44,164 bases of DNA from Bacteroidia bacterium (GTDB lineage Bacteria; Bacteroidota; Bacteroidia; Cytophagales; Cyclobacteriaceae). Each line of letters opens with the position of its first letter. Position 1 is the stretch's first letter. The stretch is from NCBI GenBank assembly GCA_030430675.1, contig JAUIKU010000011.1, positions 1 to 44,164 on the forward strand, read 5' to 3'. Below, one piece after another: positions 1 to 9,153 of this stretch. Under the pieces are notes generated by a model that had not been told where the DNA came from, did no database searches, and saw only the letters and a program-made list of their open reading frames with translations. A program made the translations under genes and the position numbers.

Positions 1-212
1 ATCTGGAAGTATCCCCATTGGAGAAGTTGAATATAAATACTATGGATTACTTGCAGATGGCTGCCCATCCGTACCTGGCCTTTGATCAGGCCAAAGCAAT
101 TGCCAGCTACCGGCAACAGCACGGATCATTTAATCGCCTGGAAGATTTGAAAAAGATACATTTAATGGATGATAGTACTTATCTTAGAGTTCGTCCTTAC
201 TTGGATTTTTGA
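1..212 (+). CDS. Helix-hairpin-helix (ComEA-like) protein, C-terminal end only
   Basis: The reading frame is open from the left edge (first full codon at base 3) to a TGA at 210-212, so this is the end of a longer gene. The TTG at 18 is probably internal. The visible residues match the tail of a helix-hairpin-helix repeat: an LNINT start, a central HPYLAFDQAKAIASYRQQHG stretch, then FNRLEDLKKI and a terminal VRPYLDF. This repeat binds the DNA backbone without sequence specificity in ComEA and related proteins. Many Bacteroidota encode exported proteins with several such repeats, but the N-terminus is missing here, so localisation cannot be judged. It ends 35 bases before the helicase gene on the same strand. 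Confidence 0.75.
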   Translation, partial: LEVSPLEKLNINTMDYLQMAAHPYLAFDQAKAIASYRQQHGSFNRLEDLKKIHLMDDSTYLRVRPYLDF

Positions 213-247
213 TGCGGTTAATTTTTTGATCTGACCGACAACTGATC

Positions 248-3200
248 ATGCAAAGAATTCTCAACTCTTATTTGCGGCGTCTCACCAATTTAACATCAAG
301 GAATAAATCCATTTTACTGTTGCGATTGGCTGCCGGGCGATTTATTGACCTGAACGAGTTCGATTTCCTCAATAATCAGCCAGCTTTCTCCATTATAGAG
401 CAATTGATAAGACGGAAGAAAGAGATCTTTCTCTGCAAAGTACTGGACAGCCGAGATGAAAGTACCAACCAGGTTAGCCAACGGTTAAAAAAATTATGGC
501 GCAATGAAAGATTTGTATTTGAAGAAAGAGGGGCCAGGGACCTCTTTGTGGCATGGCCATTTGTCAGGGGCACGTTTGTGGACGGAACATCGATAAGGGC
601 TCCCTTACTTTATTTCCCGGTTTCCCTGGAAATGGAGGACAATGGCTGGAAGTTAAGACCCAGAACGGATGAATATTGCTATTTGAACCGCAGCTTTTTG
701 CTGGCGTACTCACATTTCAACAAAGTAGCGGTAGATGAGCAGTTAATGGATCACAATTTCGAGGAGTTTCCCTCCGAGAGCAGGGCTTTTCGGGTTGCGT
801 TGTATGAATTGTTTAAAGGAAGCGCGGTAGAGTTGAATTTCAACCAACAGAATTTTACCGATAACCTGTTGCCATTTAATCAATTCACCAAAGCCGAGTT
901 TGAAACCGGGCATAAAAAAGGAACGATAAAACTTTATCCGGAAGCAGTATTGGGGTTATTTCCTCAGGCCGGGTCGTACCTGGTACCCGACTATATGAAG
1001 TTGATTTCGGATCGATCTTTCCGTGATATTGATGATTTCTTTTCCGATCAGAAGACGGATCAGAGAAATGGAGGGTTCAACTTTCTTTCGGAGTTGAAAG
1101 AGGAGCAAACCGTCACTCCCTTTAAGCTTGACGCCTTCCAGGAGAATGCACTAAAAGCTATAAAATCCGGTAAGTCATTGGTAGTACAGGGCCCCCCCGG
1201 GACCGGAAAATCTCAGCTGATATCCAATATCATGGCAGACTATGCCTCGCGGGGAAAGAAAGTGCTGCTGGTTTGTCAGAAAAGGGCAGCCCTTGACGTG
1301 GTTTGGCAACGCCTGCAGGAGGTTGGCATGGGCAACTTTATTGCCCTGGTGCATGATTTCAAGGACGACAGGAGGGGCCTCTATGCCCAGGTCCTGCAGC
1401 AGATTGAAAGTCTGGAGGACTACAAAAGATTGAACAATAGTCTGGACGCTATTCAACTGGAAAGGCAGTTCCTCCAGGCTAGCCGGCGCATCGATCAAAT
1501 CACCGAGGAGCTTGAAGAGTTCAAACACGCTCTTTACGATCAGGAGGAATGTGGGGTGTCGGTCAAAGAGTTATATCTCACCTCCCAGCTTGAGGGGCCG
1601 GCGGTCAATCTGAAACAAGAGTTTCGCCATTTTCCCATAACCGGGATATCTGAATTTATAAAAACGTTAAAGTCCTACCATAAATACCGCGTCCGTTTTG
1701 ATAAAGAAGACTTTCTTTGGAGAGATCGCAGATCATTCAATGGTTTCGGCATCAAAGACCTGAAACTCATTATTAAGCAAATTGATGATGTTCAGGCCTA
1801 TACCGAAAGGTTGGTGTCAAAGGCATCCGGATTGTTAGAATCTGAGGTCTCTTTTGAAACACTGGAGATGATTGAGGACAGCAAGGAAGATGTGCTAAGG
1901 TTTATCAATCTGCTCAATGACCCCGCGGTATACAAATATTTCAATCAACACCTTGAATTCGAAGATACACACAAGGACCAGTTGGGATTGGCCAATATTG
2001 AAAGGGTGGTTCTGGACTGTTTCAAGAAAGAAGGACCGGAAGTAAGTATACCTTCACCGGAACTGGGTGCTTTTCAGGAGATCATACAAAAGCGAATTGA
2101 ATCAAAAAAGAACTTGTTCAAGTGGCTTAACTGGCATTTGTTCAGTAAGGAGAAAATGCAATTCCTGCGGGTATTAAAGGCCAATGGCCTGCGAAACAAT
2201 GGTGAGGGATTCAGAATCCTGCTGGAGAAATTTGACAACCGGCTCAATTTGGAGCACAATCTTGAAAAACTCAGGCGCTATCCCTGGTTAAAAGAGATTC
2301 CAGAGAGTCACCGGCAAGTAGATTTTCAAGCCTGGTTCTACTATCAGAAAAAAGCTCTGGAGGCACAGCGTATTTTCAGTAATCAACAAAGCCTTCCAGA
2401 GTATTTCGAGATATCTCAACTGACCTACAAAGAACTGAGGAGTAAGTTGGAATCACTGCTGGAAATCTTAAAAACTCTGCCGGAGAAGAAGAAACAATGG
2501 CTGACCTATTTACTCCAAAAACAAATTAGCTGGGTAATAAATAAACCTGAGATCAGAGATCAACTAAAGAGTTCACTGAACAAGGAGTTCGAAAATCTAT
2601 GTGTTTTTGATGAAATGGAGGGGGAGTTTAATTCCAGTGAATCGTCGATAATAAATAAGATCTATGAATACCGTGAGCAGCATCCCAAGGTCGACGTATC
2701 CGCCTTGTTCGAAAACAGTATTAAGCTGGCCTGGATTGAGCATATCGAAACAAAATACCCCATCCTGCGCATGGTATCATCACTCAAGTTGGAGCAACTT
2801 GAAGATGAATTTCGCGATCAGGTTAAGACAAAGTTCGATGTTAGCAGGGAGATCCTGTTGTTAAAACTAAGGGAGAATGTATACAAAGATGTTAAGTACA
2901 ACCGGTTAAATAATATGATTTCCTACCGGGATCTTCGTCATCAGGTTTCCAAAAAGAGGAGAATTTGGCCAATCAGGAAATTGCTATCGCACTTCACGGA
3001 CGAATTGTTTACACTGGTTCCCTGTTGGATGGCCAGCCCGGAATCCGTGAGTGCCATTACTCCATTGCGAGAATTATTTGACCTGGTGATATTTGATGAA
3101 GCCTCTCAGTGCTTTGCTGAAAAGGGAGTGCCTGCTATTTACCGGGCCAAACAGGTACTGGTCACCGGCGACAGCAAACAGCTGACGCCTAACGACCTCT

Positions 3201-4249
3201 ATACCATTCGCTGGCAGGAGGAAGATACTGACGAAACGGCTCTGGAAATTGATTCGTTACTGGATCTTTCCACCAAGTATCTTCCTCAAATACAACTACA
3301 AGGACACTACCGCAGCAAGTCGCTGGATTTAATTACTTTTTCCAATCGACACTTTTACGATGGTAAATTAAGAATGCTGCCTGATTATCACATTCACGAA
3401 CAAGGTGATCCGGCAATCAGCTATATAAATATCAATGGGGTGTGGGAAAAGAATATAAATCAGAACGAGGCCATGGAAGTAGTAATGCTGGTGGAGAAGC
3501 TTATCAAAGAAAGCCCTGAAAAGTCCATAGGAATTGTAACCTTCAATATCCAACAGCAACAATACATCATGGATTGTCTGGAAGACCGCCTGATGCAATC
3601 TGGTCAGAATATACCGGATGGACTGATAGTCAAGAACATCGAAAATGTGCAGGGCGATGAAAAAGATATTATCATCTTTTCTATCGGCTATGCCCCTGAT
3701 AAAAACGGAAAGCTGGGGATGAATTTTGGTAGCCTGAACAATGCAGGCGGAGAGAATCGACTTAATGTAGCAATTACCCGGGCACGGGAGCATGTCTATA
3801 TTATTGCCAGCATTATGCCCAAAGATTTAAGGGTAGCAAAAAGCAAGAACGAGGGTCCCAGATTGCTTAAAGAATATCTGAACTATGCCTGGGAGGTTTC
3901 TCAGGGAGTTGCCAAACCATCATCTGATACGGATGGATTGTTTCAAAACAGCTGGTACTTGAAACAGAAGTTGAAAGCGGAAACCTTTACTGACGGGTCA
4001 CATTCTTTGGAGGAAACACTTCCATTTGCAGATCTGGTGGTTTGTCGCAACGATCGCTATCTCGGACTTCTTATGACTGATGACGACCTGTATTACCAAA
4101 GTATATCTGTCAAAGATTCTCATGTTTATATCCCATTAATACTAAAAAACAAGGGATGGAAATTTCTGGGAGTATTCAGCCGGGAATATTGGATGAATCC
4201 AGTTGAGACCACCGAGCGAATCGAACGTTTTGCGGTAAAAACCGAATAA
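248..4249 (+). CDS. DUF4011-type superfamily 1 DNA/RNA helicase with C-terminal endonuclease-like domain
   Basis: This 1333-residue protein resembles the COG1112 (DNA2/NAM7) helicases. The N-terminal 150 residues look like DUF4011 (TSRNKSILLLRL near the start). Walker A GPPGTGKS is at 315-322. A long helical insertion follows to about 920, then Walker B IFDEAS (D950, E951), motif III VTGDSKQLTPND near 971-985, QGHYRS near 1017, and VQGDEKD and NVAITRARE near 1134-1180. Residues from about 1255 resemble the Vsr/MTES_1575 endonuclease fold often fused to these helicases: ADLVV near 1261 and a late KGWKFLGVFSREYW. The expected IExDG glutamate is replaced in GLLMTDDD, so nuclease activity is doubtful. 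Nucleic-acid unwinding is expected. A role in repair or phage defence is possible, but no accessory defence genes lie nearby. ATG start at 248. Confidence 0.9.
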   Translation: MQRILNSYLRRLTNLTSRNKSILLLRLAAGRFIDLNEFDFLNNQPAFSIIEQLIRRKKEIFLCKVLDSRDESTNQVSQRLKKLWRNERFVFEERGARDLFVAWPFVRGTFVDGTSIRAPLLYFPVSLEMEDNGWKLRPRTDEYCYLNRSFLLAYSHFNKVAVDEQLMDHNFEEFPSESRAFRVALYELFKGSAVELNFNQQNFTDNLLPFNQFTKAEFETGHKKGTIKLYPEAVLGLFPQAGSYLVPDYMKLISDRSFRDIDDFFSDQKTDQRNGGFNFLSELKEEQTVTPFKLDAFQENALKAIKSGKSLVVQGPPGTGKSQLISNIMADYASRGKKVLLVCQKRAALDVVWQRLQEVGMGNFIALVHDFKDDRRGLYAQVLQQIESLEDYKRLNNSLDAIQLERQFLQASRRIDQITEELEEFKHALYDQEECGVSVKELYLTSQLEGPAVNLKQEFRHFPITGISEFIKTLKSYHKYRVRFDKEDFLWRDRRSFNGFGIKDLKLIIKQIDDVQAYTERLVSKASGLLESEVSFETLEMIEDSKEDVLRFINLLNDPAVYKYFNQHLEFEDTHKDQLGLANIERVVLDCFKKEGPEVSIPSPELGAFQEIIQKRIESKKNLFKWLNWHLFSKEKMQFLRVLKANGLRNNGEGFRILLEKFDNRLNLEHNLEKLRRYPWLKEIPESHRQVDFQAWFYYQKKALEAQRIFSNQQSLPEYFEISQLTYKELRSKLESLLEILKTLPEKKKQWLTYLLQKQISWVINKPEIRDQLKSSLNKEFENLCVFDEMEGEFNSSESSIINKIYEYREQHPKVDVSALFENSIKLAWIEHIETKYPILRMVSSLKLEQLEDEFRDQVKTKFDVSREILLLKLRENVYKDVKYNRLNNMISYRDLRHQVSKKRRIWPIRKLLSHFTDELFTLVPCWMASPESVSAITPLRELFDLVIFDEASQCFAEKGVPAIYRAKQVLVTGDSKQLTPNDLYTIRWQEEDTDETALEIDSLLDLSTKYLPQIQLQGHYRSKSLDLITFSNRHFYDGKLRMLPDYHIHEQGDPAISYININGVWEKNINQNEAMEVVMLVEKLIKESPEKSIGIVTFNIQQQQYIMDCLEDRLMQSGQNIPDGLIVKNIENVQGDEKDIIIFSIGYAPDKNGKLGMNFGSLNNAGGENRLNVAITRAREHVYIIASIMPKDLRVAKSKNEGPRLLKEYLNYAWEVSQGVAKPSSDTDGLFQNSWYLKQKLKAETFTDGSHSLEETLPFADLVVCRNDRYLGLLMTDDDLYYQSISVKDSHVYIPLILKNKGWKFLGVFSREYWMNPVETTERIERFAVKTE

Positions 4250-4513
4250 TCGCATCAAGTGTAGGTAATAATCCAATGGGGGTAATTGGTGTTTAAACGC
4301 ATAGCTTCCAATAGATTTTTAAACCCCAGGGTCAAAATATTTTATTTGGTGTCAATTAGGACTTTTTTACGACAAATCTTTCCGTGATATTCCAGAAATT
4401 GTGTTATACAGGGATTGAAGAATTTTATTAATTATTTCCAGATTTTTTTGGGCTTATCTAAGAGTTGAATTATTTGATTGGTGTTGCGGAAAGGGTTATA
4501 TTCAGTATCTGCA

Positions 4514-6112
4514 ATGTGTTGGATTAACCCATTTTCCCTCTCACCAGCAAGAAGGATCGCAAGGTCGTTCTTGTTTTTTTTATATGTGATTTCATTCTGG
4601 TGTGGCCATATGCCCGGTAACGCCCAGGTGCCGGAGATCGCGCTGGATCAGGACAGTATTGACTATTATCTGCAGGTGGTAGAGGATGGAGAAAGACAGG
4701 TTGGAAAGGCCCTGGCAAGCATTGGTTATCTGTATCAAAAGGCTGGGAGATACAATTCTGCCATTAACTATTTTAACCAGGCACTTCCCCTGTTAAACGG
4801 TGAGAACAAAACCCTGGAAGTGGCCATGGTTCACCGGGCAAAGGGCATTATATATGAATTATTTGGGGACCATGCCGAACCTGGAAAATACTATGGATAC
4901 GCCCGGAATGCCTATTTAAAATCGGCTCAGATCATTGGTGGAACCAACGATGTGTCTTTGCAGATGTCCATTAATCAACACCTGGCGGATATCGCCAGTA
5001 AGCGAGGCAATTACAATCGAGCACTGAGTTACCAGAGCAAAGTGATGAAAGCGCTGACGCAGTTGTATCAGGATTCCCTGCAGAGTCAGTCTGAAAGCTT
5101 TAACGATTTATTGAACAAGGAGATCGAATCTTCCAAAGACACTGTATATGTAGAAGTTCCCGATGATTCCGGTTCCCGGCAAGCCCCGCTTTCCTGGACA
5201 AACTGGCGTCATCTGCTGATACTATTTTTACTGCTTGCTTTAATTGTTGTCCTGTTGAAATGGCGCGGTCAAGAGGAAAGGATTCAGGATCTACAACAAG
5301 AGGTTGCCAGTATACGCGCGGTGCGCCAACAGCTGGAACGCCAGAAAGATGAGTTACAGGAGCTTAACCTGAAACTCACCCAGACGGAGAAAGACCAGCG
5401 CAAATCCAACATTACCAAGGACAAAATTTTCTCCATTATTGCACACGATTTGAGAAGTCCCATCAACAGTATTTCGGGATTGCTGAACATACTGAGCGCC
5501 AAGATGTCGTCCATAGGAGATATTGAGCTTCGCAACCTGGTGCGGGACGTAAGTGAATCAACAGAGCGTCTGACCCAGTTCCTGGATGATTTGCTAAAAT
5601 GGTCAATGTCTCAAATGGGGCAGTTGAGGCCTAAAACGGAGCGTGTTCATCTGCGCAAGCTGGTTCATGAAAACTACTCATTGGTCAAACCGAGGCTAAA
5701 GGAGAAAAACATCCATTTCAAAGCCAGTGTTCCGGAAGATATTGATGTATATGCTGACCCAAACATGTTGCGATTGATATTGAGAAACCTGATCAGCAAC
5801 TCTATAAAGTTTACCCGTAAAGACGGCTATATAGCTATCGCATTAAAGCCAGGAGATGAAAACACTTCTCTGATCGAGGTATCGGACGATGGCATTGGCA
5901 TGAGTGAGGAAAAACTGCAGCAGATCTTCGAGTTTCGGGGCACCGAAATCAACGGAGGTAGCAGCAATCAAGGTACCGGCCTGGGTTTGTTACTGTGTAA
6001 GGAGTTTGTAGAGTTGAATGGCGGTACCATCGATGTCATCAGTAAGTTGGGTGAGGGCACCCGGTTTACTATTCAATTGCCCAATCACCGGGTAGAGGCA
6101 CCGGATGACTAG
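4514..6112 (+). CDS. Orphan sensor histidine kinase with TPR input region
   Basis: The frame opens at a TTG at 4478, but the ATG at 4514 is preferred because it directly precedes a signal-peptide-like segment (SFLFFLYVISFWCG, then GNAQ). The protein is then 532 residues. The exported part carries TPR-like helices (AGRYNSAINYFNQALPLL and later repeats). A membrane helix follows near 232-250 (LLILFLLLALIVVLLKW), then a coiled coil, then HisKA with IIAHDLRSPINS (His311) and HATPase_c with an N box (LISNSIKFT), SDDGIGM and GTGLGL. It autophosphorylates and passes phosphate to a response regulator, but none is encoded nearby. The 264 bases between the helicase stop and this ATG hold no gene and no clear promoter match. 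Its stop lies 6 bases from the convergent gldH stop. Confidence 0.92.
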   Translation: MCWINPFSLSPARRIARSFLFFLYVISFWCGHMPGNAQVPEIALDQDSIDYYLQVVEDGERQVGKALASIGYLYQKAGRYNSAINYFNQALPLLNGENKTLEVAMVHRAKGIIYELFGDHAEPGKYYGYARNAYLKSAQIIGGTNDVSLQMSINQHLADIASKRGNYNRALSYQSKVMKALTQLYQDSLQSQSESFNDLLNKEIESSKDTVYVEVPDDSGSRQAPLSWTNWRHLLILFLLLALIVVLLKWRGQEERIQDLQQEVASIRAVRQQLERQKDELQELNLKLTQTEKDQRKSNITKDKIFSIIAHDLRSPINSISGLLNILSAKMSSIGDIELRNLVRDVSESTERLTQFLDDLLKWSMSQMGQLRPKTERVHLRKLVHENYSLVKPRLKEKNIHFKASVPEDIDVYADPNMLRLILRNLISNSIKFTRKDGYIAIALKPGDENTSLIEVSDDGIGMSEEKLQQIFEFRGTEINGGSSNQGTGLGLLLCKEFVELNGGTIDVISKLGEGTRFTIQLPNHRVEAPDD

Positions 6113-6118
6113 TAGGTA

Positions 6119-6607
6119 CTATGGTTCCTGGGACAACTCAACTCTCAGGCCCATGCTTAAGATCAGCGGCAAAGAATCCTGTCTCATAAATTGCTGGATA
6201 TTAAATCGGTACCATCCGGCTTCGGGAAAACTTTGGTTTGGGATTGCCATAATACGGTGATCGAAAATATCTCCCAGGCCATCACCCAGCGGTTTCCCGG
6301 TGACGGGATCAAATAGATTCATATTCTGCAGCGCTTTTGAAAGTACCTGACCCGCTGAATCTTCTAAAGTATATTGAACATAGAGATTGTGATAAGGATA
6401 GGATATGGAATTGCGTACATTGTAATGCAGATTGTAGGTTTGCGAGGGATCGGTTATTTCGAACTCAAATTGCACTGTTGAATCGGCCATCCACAAATTC
6501 TTGGGAAAATCGATATTCCGTTCGAAAATCCTGCCGGGGTCTGAACAGCTGAAAATAAGCAGTACCAGTAACATGCAACATGCCAGGTGGCTGCAGTGGT
6601 GCCACAT
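6119..6607 (-). CDS. gldH: Gliding motility lipoprotein GldH-like
   Basis: The frame can be extended upstream to 6706, but that would overlap ricT. The ATG at 6607 gives 162 residues beginning with a hydrophobic leader and a lipobox-like LLIFSC (Cys21), so an outer-membrane or inner-membrane lipoprotein is predicted; ATG12 is an alternative. The mature part has GldH features: DPGRIFERNIDFP near the lipidated cysteine, then a beta-rich domain with NLHYNVRNSISYPYHNLYV and GDGLGDIFDHR. In Flavobacterium GldH is needed for gliding and type IX secretion. The position just downstream of ricT is a common Bacteroidota arrangement. The family call rests on motif recognition and gene order, without an alignment. 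Confidence 0.85.
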   Translation of the reverse strand: MWHHCSHLACCMLLVLLIFSCSDPGRIFERNIDFPKNLWMADSTVQFEFEITDPSQTYNLHYNVRNSISYPYHNLYVQYTLEDSAGQVLSKALQNMNLFDPVTGKPLGDGLGDIFDHRIMAIPNQSFPEAGWYRFNIQQFMRQDSLPLILSMGLRVELSQEP

Positions 6608-6641
6608 ATCCGTAGACCAGACCCGAAGCCAGTGACCGGCT

Positions 6642-7763
6642 TCAGTTGTTCCGGCGGGGTTTTTTCCTCCTCTTAACTCGTTTTTTTGACTTGTATTTCT
6701 TATCAATTCTTTCTAATTCTTTATTTATTGCAGCGAACTGGTTTTTACCATTGGCTCCCTCATTGGCCTCCAGCGTCTCCGGAATGATATTCCTGGAATT
6801 CAAGGCTATTATTTCTTTTGCCCGTTCGCTGGATACCGGGTGCCAGGAGTTTTCTTTCTCATAGCCAAACCAAAGGATTTTTCTAAAAATGTCGGTTTTC
6901 TGGAGCTTAGCAGCTCCCTTTTTGGTCAAAAGCGGTCCTTTAAGCTTGGGAATATCCGTTAAAGCATCCAGATAGGTATCTAACTCATAATTTAGACAAC
7001 ATTTAAGCCGGCCACACTGACCGGACAGTTTACTGGGATTCAAGCTCAGATTCTGATACCTGGCGGTGGCTGTGGTGACACTTTTAAAATCAGTTAGCCA
7101 GGTAGAACAACACAACTCTCGCCCGCAAGACCCTATTCCACCTAAGCGACCTGCTTCCTGGCGCAAGCTGATTTGCCGCATTTCAACCCTAATCTTGAAT
7201 TCACTGGCCAGTACCTTGATCAGTTCACGAAAGTCGACCCGTTCACTGGCAGAATAAAAGAATGTTGCTTTTGAGTTGTCTGCCTGGTATTCGACATCGG
7301 AAAGCTTCATTTCCAGTGACATCTCCTTAATTATTCGCCTGGTTCTCAGCAGCGTGGGGTTTTCCCGTCTTTGGGTCTCCTGGTATTTTTCAAGATCACG
7401 GGCATTGGCCAGTCTGTAAATCTTCCGTACGTTCTGGTCATTTTTAACTTTCATTTTGTTCATCTGGAGCCTAACCAGTTCCCCTTGTAAGGAAATATGA
7501 CCCAGATGATGACCATTTGGAACATCCACTATTACTGCATCTCCTGTCACCAGATCCAGCCGGTCGTGATTGCGGAAAAATTCTTTTTTACCTCCCTTAA
7601 AGCGAACCTCGACGATATCGAAAGTTTCGGATTGGGGCATCCCCATATTGGAAAGCCAGTCAAACACATTGAGCTTGTTGCACCCGCCGCTAAGGCAGCC
7701 TCCGTTGTTTTGACAGCCGGCTACCTTGTTTTCACCCGATCCACATGACTTACAACCAGACAT
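6642..7763 (-). CDS. ricT: PSP1-domain iron-sulfur protein RicT (YaaT family)
   Basis: This 373-residue protein has a PSP1 core with the family cysteine motifs GGIGSCGRELCCSTWL and SGQCGRLKCCLNYE. In Bacillus, RicT (YaaT) joins RicA and RicF in an Fe-S complex that affects RNase Y-dependent RNA processing; whether that holds in Bacteroidota is not known from this sequence. The N-terminus adds a second cysteine-rich patch (C4, C7, C17, C23, C28, with GGC motifs) that could bind metal. The C-terminal 30 residues are strongly basic (KKYKSKKRVKRRKKPRRN), consistent with RNA contact. ATG start at 7763. It lies 38 bases downstream of purD on the same strand? No: it is transcribed from right to left and follows purD in that direction, with gldH 34 bases after it. 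Confidence 0.9.
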   Translation of the reverse strand: MSGCKSCGSGENKVAGCQNNGGCLSGGCNKLNVFDWLSNMGMPQSETFDIVEVRFKGGKKEFFRNHDRLDLVTGDAVIVDVPNGHHLGHISLQGELVRLQMNKMKVKNDQNVRKIYRLANARDLEKYQETQRRENPTLLRTRRIIKEMSLEMKLSDVEYQADNSKATFFYSASERVDFRELIKVLASEFKIRVEMRQISLRQEAGRLGGIGSCGRELCCSTWLTDFKSVTTATARYQNLSLNPSKLSGQCGRLKCCLNYELDTYLDALTDIPKLKGPLLTKKGAAKLQKTDIFRKILWFGYEKENSWHPVSSERAKEIIALNSRNIIPETLEANEGANGKNQFAAINKELERIDKKYKSKKRVKRRKKPRRNN

Positions 7764-7801
7764 AGTTTATGTGATACAACTGGTAATTTACAATTTTATG
7801 T

Positions 7802-9112
7802 TTAGTCGGTGGAAGCTTCAAGGGTTTTGTTTGGCCAACTCAGTAGATCCTTCCCAATATCTTTACGGTAATAGGCATGGTCCCAATGAATATCTTTGAT
7901 CGTACCGTAGGCGGCGTCCAGTGCCTGTTTTGTATCGTTCCCAAAGGCGGTTATTGCCAGTACCCTGCCACCATTTGTCACCACAGATTCTTCTTTGTCA
8001 GTAGTACCTGCATGGAAAATCAGGTTGTCTGTTGGTGTTTCCAATCCTTCAATTACCAGTCCTTTCTGATAACTACCGGGATATCCACCAGAGACCATTA
8101 CCACGGTACAGGCATTTCGGGGATCAATTTGTATGTCAACCTGATCCAGGGAACCGGTAGCCGCTCCCAAAAGCAGGTCCACCATATCACTGGTAATCCT
8201 GGGGAAAACTACCTGAGTTTCAGGATCTCCCATCCGGGCATTGTATTCAATCACCTTAGGCTCTCCCTTCACATTAATCAAACCCAGAAAAATGAAGCCG
8301 CAATAATCTATTCCTTCTTTCCGTAAGCCTTCTATAGTAGGACCAATAATTTTATCTTCAACTTTCTGCATGAATTCCCGGTCGGCAAACGGAACAGGAG
8401 ATACGGCCCCCATTCCACCGGTATTGGGTCCGGTATCATTTTCACCAATGCGTTTGTAATCTTTGGCCGATGGCAAAATTTTATAAGATTGTCCATCGGT
8501 GAGTACGAATACCGAAATTTCAATTCCCTGTAGAAACTCCTCCACCACCACTTTGGCACTGGCCTGTCCAAACTTTGAATCCACCAGCATTTCACGCAGC
8601 ACTTGTTCGGCTTCCTGATATGTTTCACAAATAACCACACCTTTTCCGGCCGCCAGCCCATCGGCTTTTAGTACTATCGGCAACTGCTCACCACGGATAT
8701 ATTCCAAACCCTCTGCCAATTGCGTTTGATCAAACGTAGCATAACCGGCAGTGGGGATCTCATATTTTTCCATAAACTGCTTGGCAAAGTCCTTGCTGCT
8801 TTCCAGCCGGGCCCCAATTTTTCCAGGTCCTACCAGAGGAATACTCCGCAGATCTGCCCTTTGATCAAAATAATCCCTAATGCCCTGGGCCAATGGTACT
8901 TCCGGGCCTACCACTACCAGGCCAACGTTGTTGTTTACCACAAAATCTCCAATTTCAGGAAATGAAGTAGGGTCAATTGGTATGTTTTTACCCAATTTTG
9001 ATGTACCTGCATTACCCGGTGCAATAAATAACTTTTGGCACCGGGGACTTTGACTGATCTTCCAGGCGAAAGCATGCTCCCTACCACCTGAACCAAGAAT
9101 AAGAATATTCAT
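7802..9112 (-). CDS. purD: Phosphoribosylamine-glycine ligase (GAR synthetase)
   Basis: This 436-residue protein has the usual PurD length and order. The N-terminus is MNILILGSGGREHAFAWK, followed by a PGNAGT motif and VVGPEVPLAQGI. The ATP-grasp domain carries VLKADGLAAGKGVVI, the GGMGAVSP motif and EYNARMGDPETQ. It catalyses ATP-dependent joining of glycine to phosphoribosylamine, the second step of purine synthesis, in the cytoplasm. The ATG at 9112 fits the family N-terminus exactly. It stands between recQ (41 bases upstream in transcription order) and ricT, so a recQ-purD-ricT-gldH transcript is plausible; no other purine gene is present in the window. Confidence 0.97.
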   Translation of the reverse strand: MNILILGSGGREHAFAWKISQSPRCQKLFIAPGNAGTSKLGKNIPIDPTSFPEIGDFVVNNNVGLVVVGPEVPLAQGIRDYFDQRADLRSIPLVGPGKIGARLESSKDFAKQFMEKYEIPTAGYATFDQTQLAEGLEYIRGEQLPIVLKADGLAAGKGVVICETYQEAEQVLREMLVDSKFGQASAKVVVEEFLQGIEISVFVLTDGQSYKILPSAKDYKRIGENDTGPNTGGMGAVSPVPFADREFMQKVEDKIIGPTIEGLRKEGIDYCGFIFLGLINVKGEPKVIEYNARMGDPETQVVFPRITSDMVDLLLGAATGSLDQVDIQIDPRNACTVVMVSGGYPGSYQKGLVIEGLETPTDNLIFHAGTTDKEESVVTNGGRVLAITAFGNDTKQALDAAYGTIKDIHWDHAYYRKDIGKDLLSWPNKTLEASTD

Positions 9113-9153
9113 AGTTTGTAGTTGAATCGATGTGTAAAACGGTAAATAAAATG

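Noticed and set aside
3368-3793. 141-codon minus-strand ORF inside the helicase
   Set aside because: It lies entirely antisense to conserved helicase motifs, and its translation shows no recognisable domain.
4266-4290. Inverted repeat CCAAT/ATTGG upstream of the TPR kinase
   Set aside because: Only 5 bp arms with a 7-base loop in AT-rich DNA; no promoter or T run accompanies it.
7877-8326. 149-codon plus-strand ORF inside purD
   Set aside because: Antisense shadow of the conserved C-terminal part of PurD with no domain.
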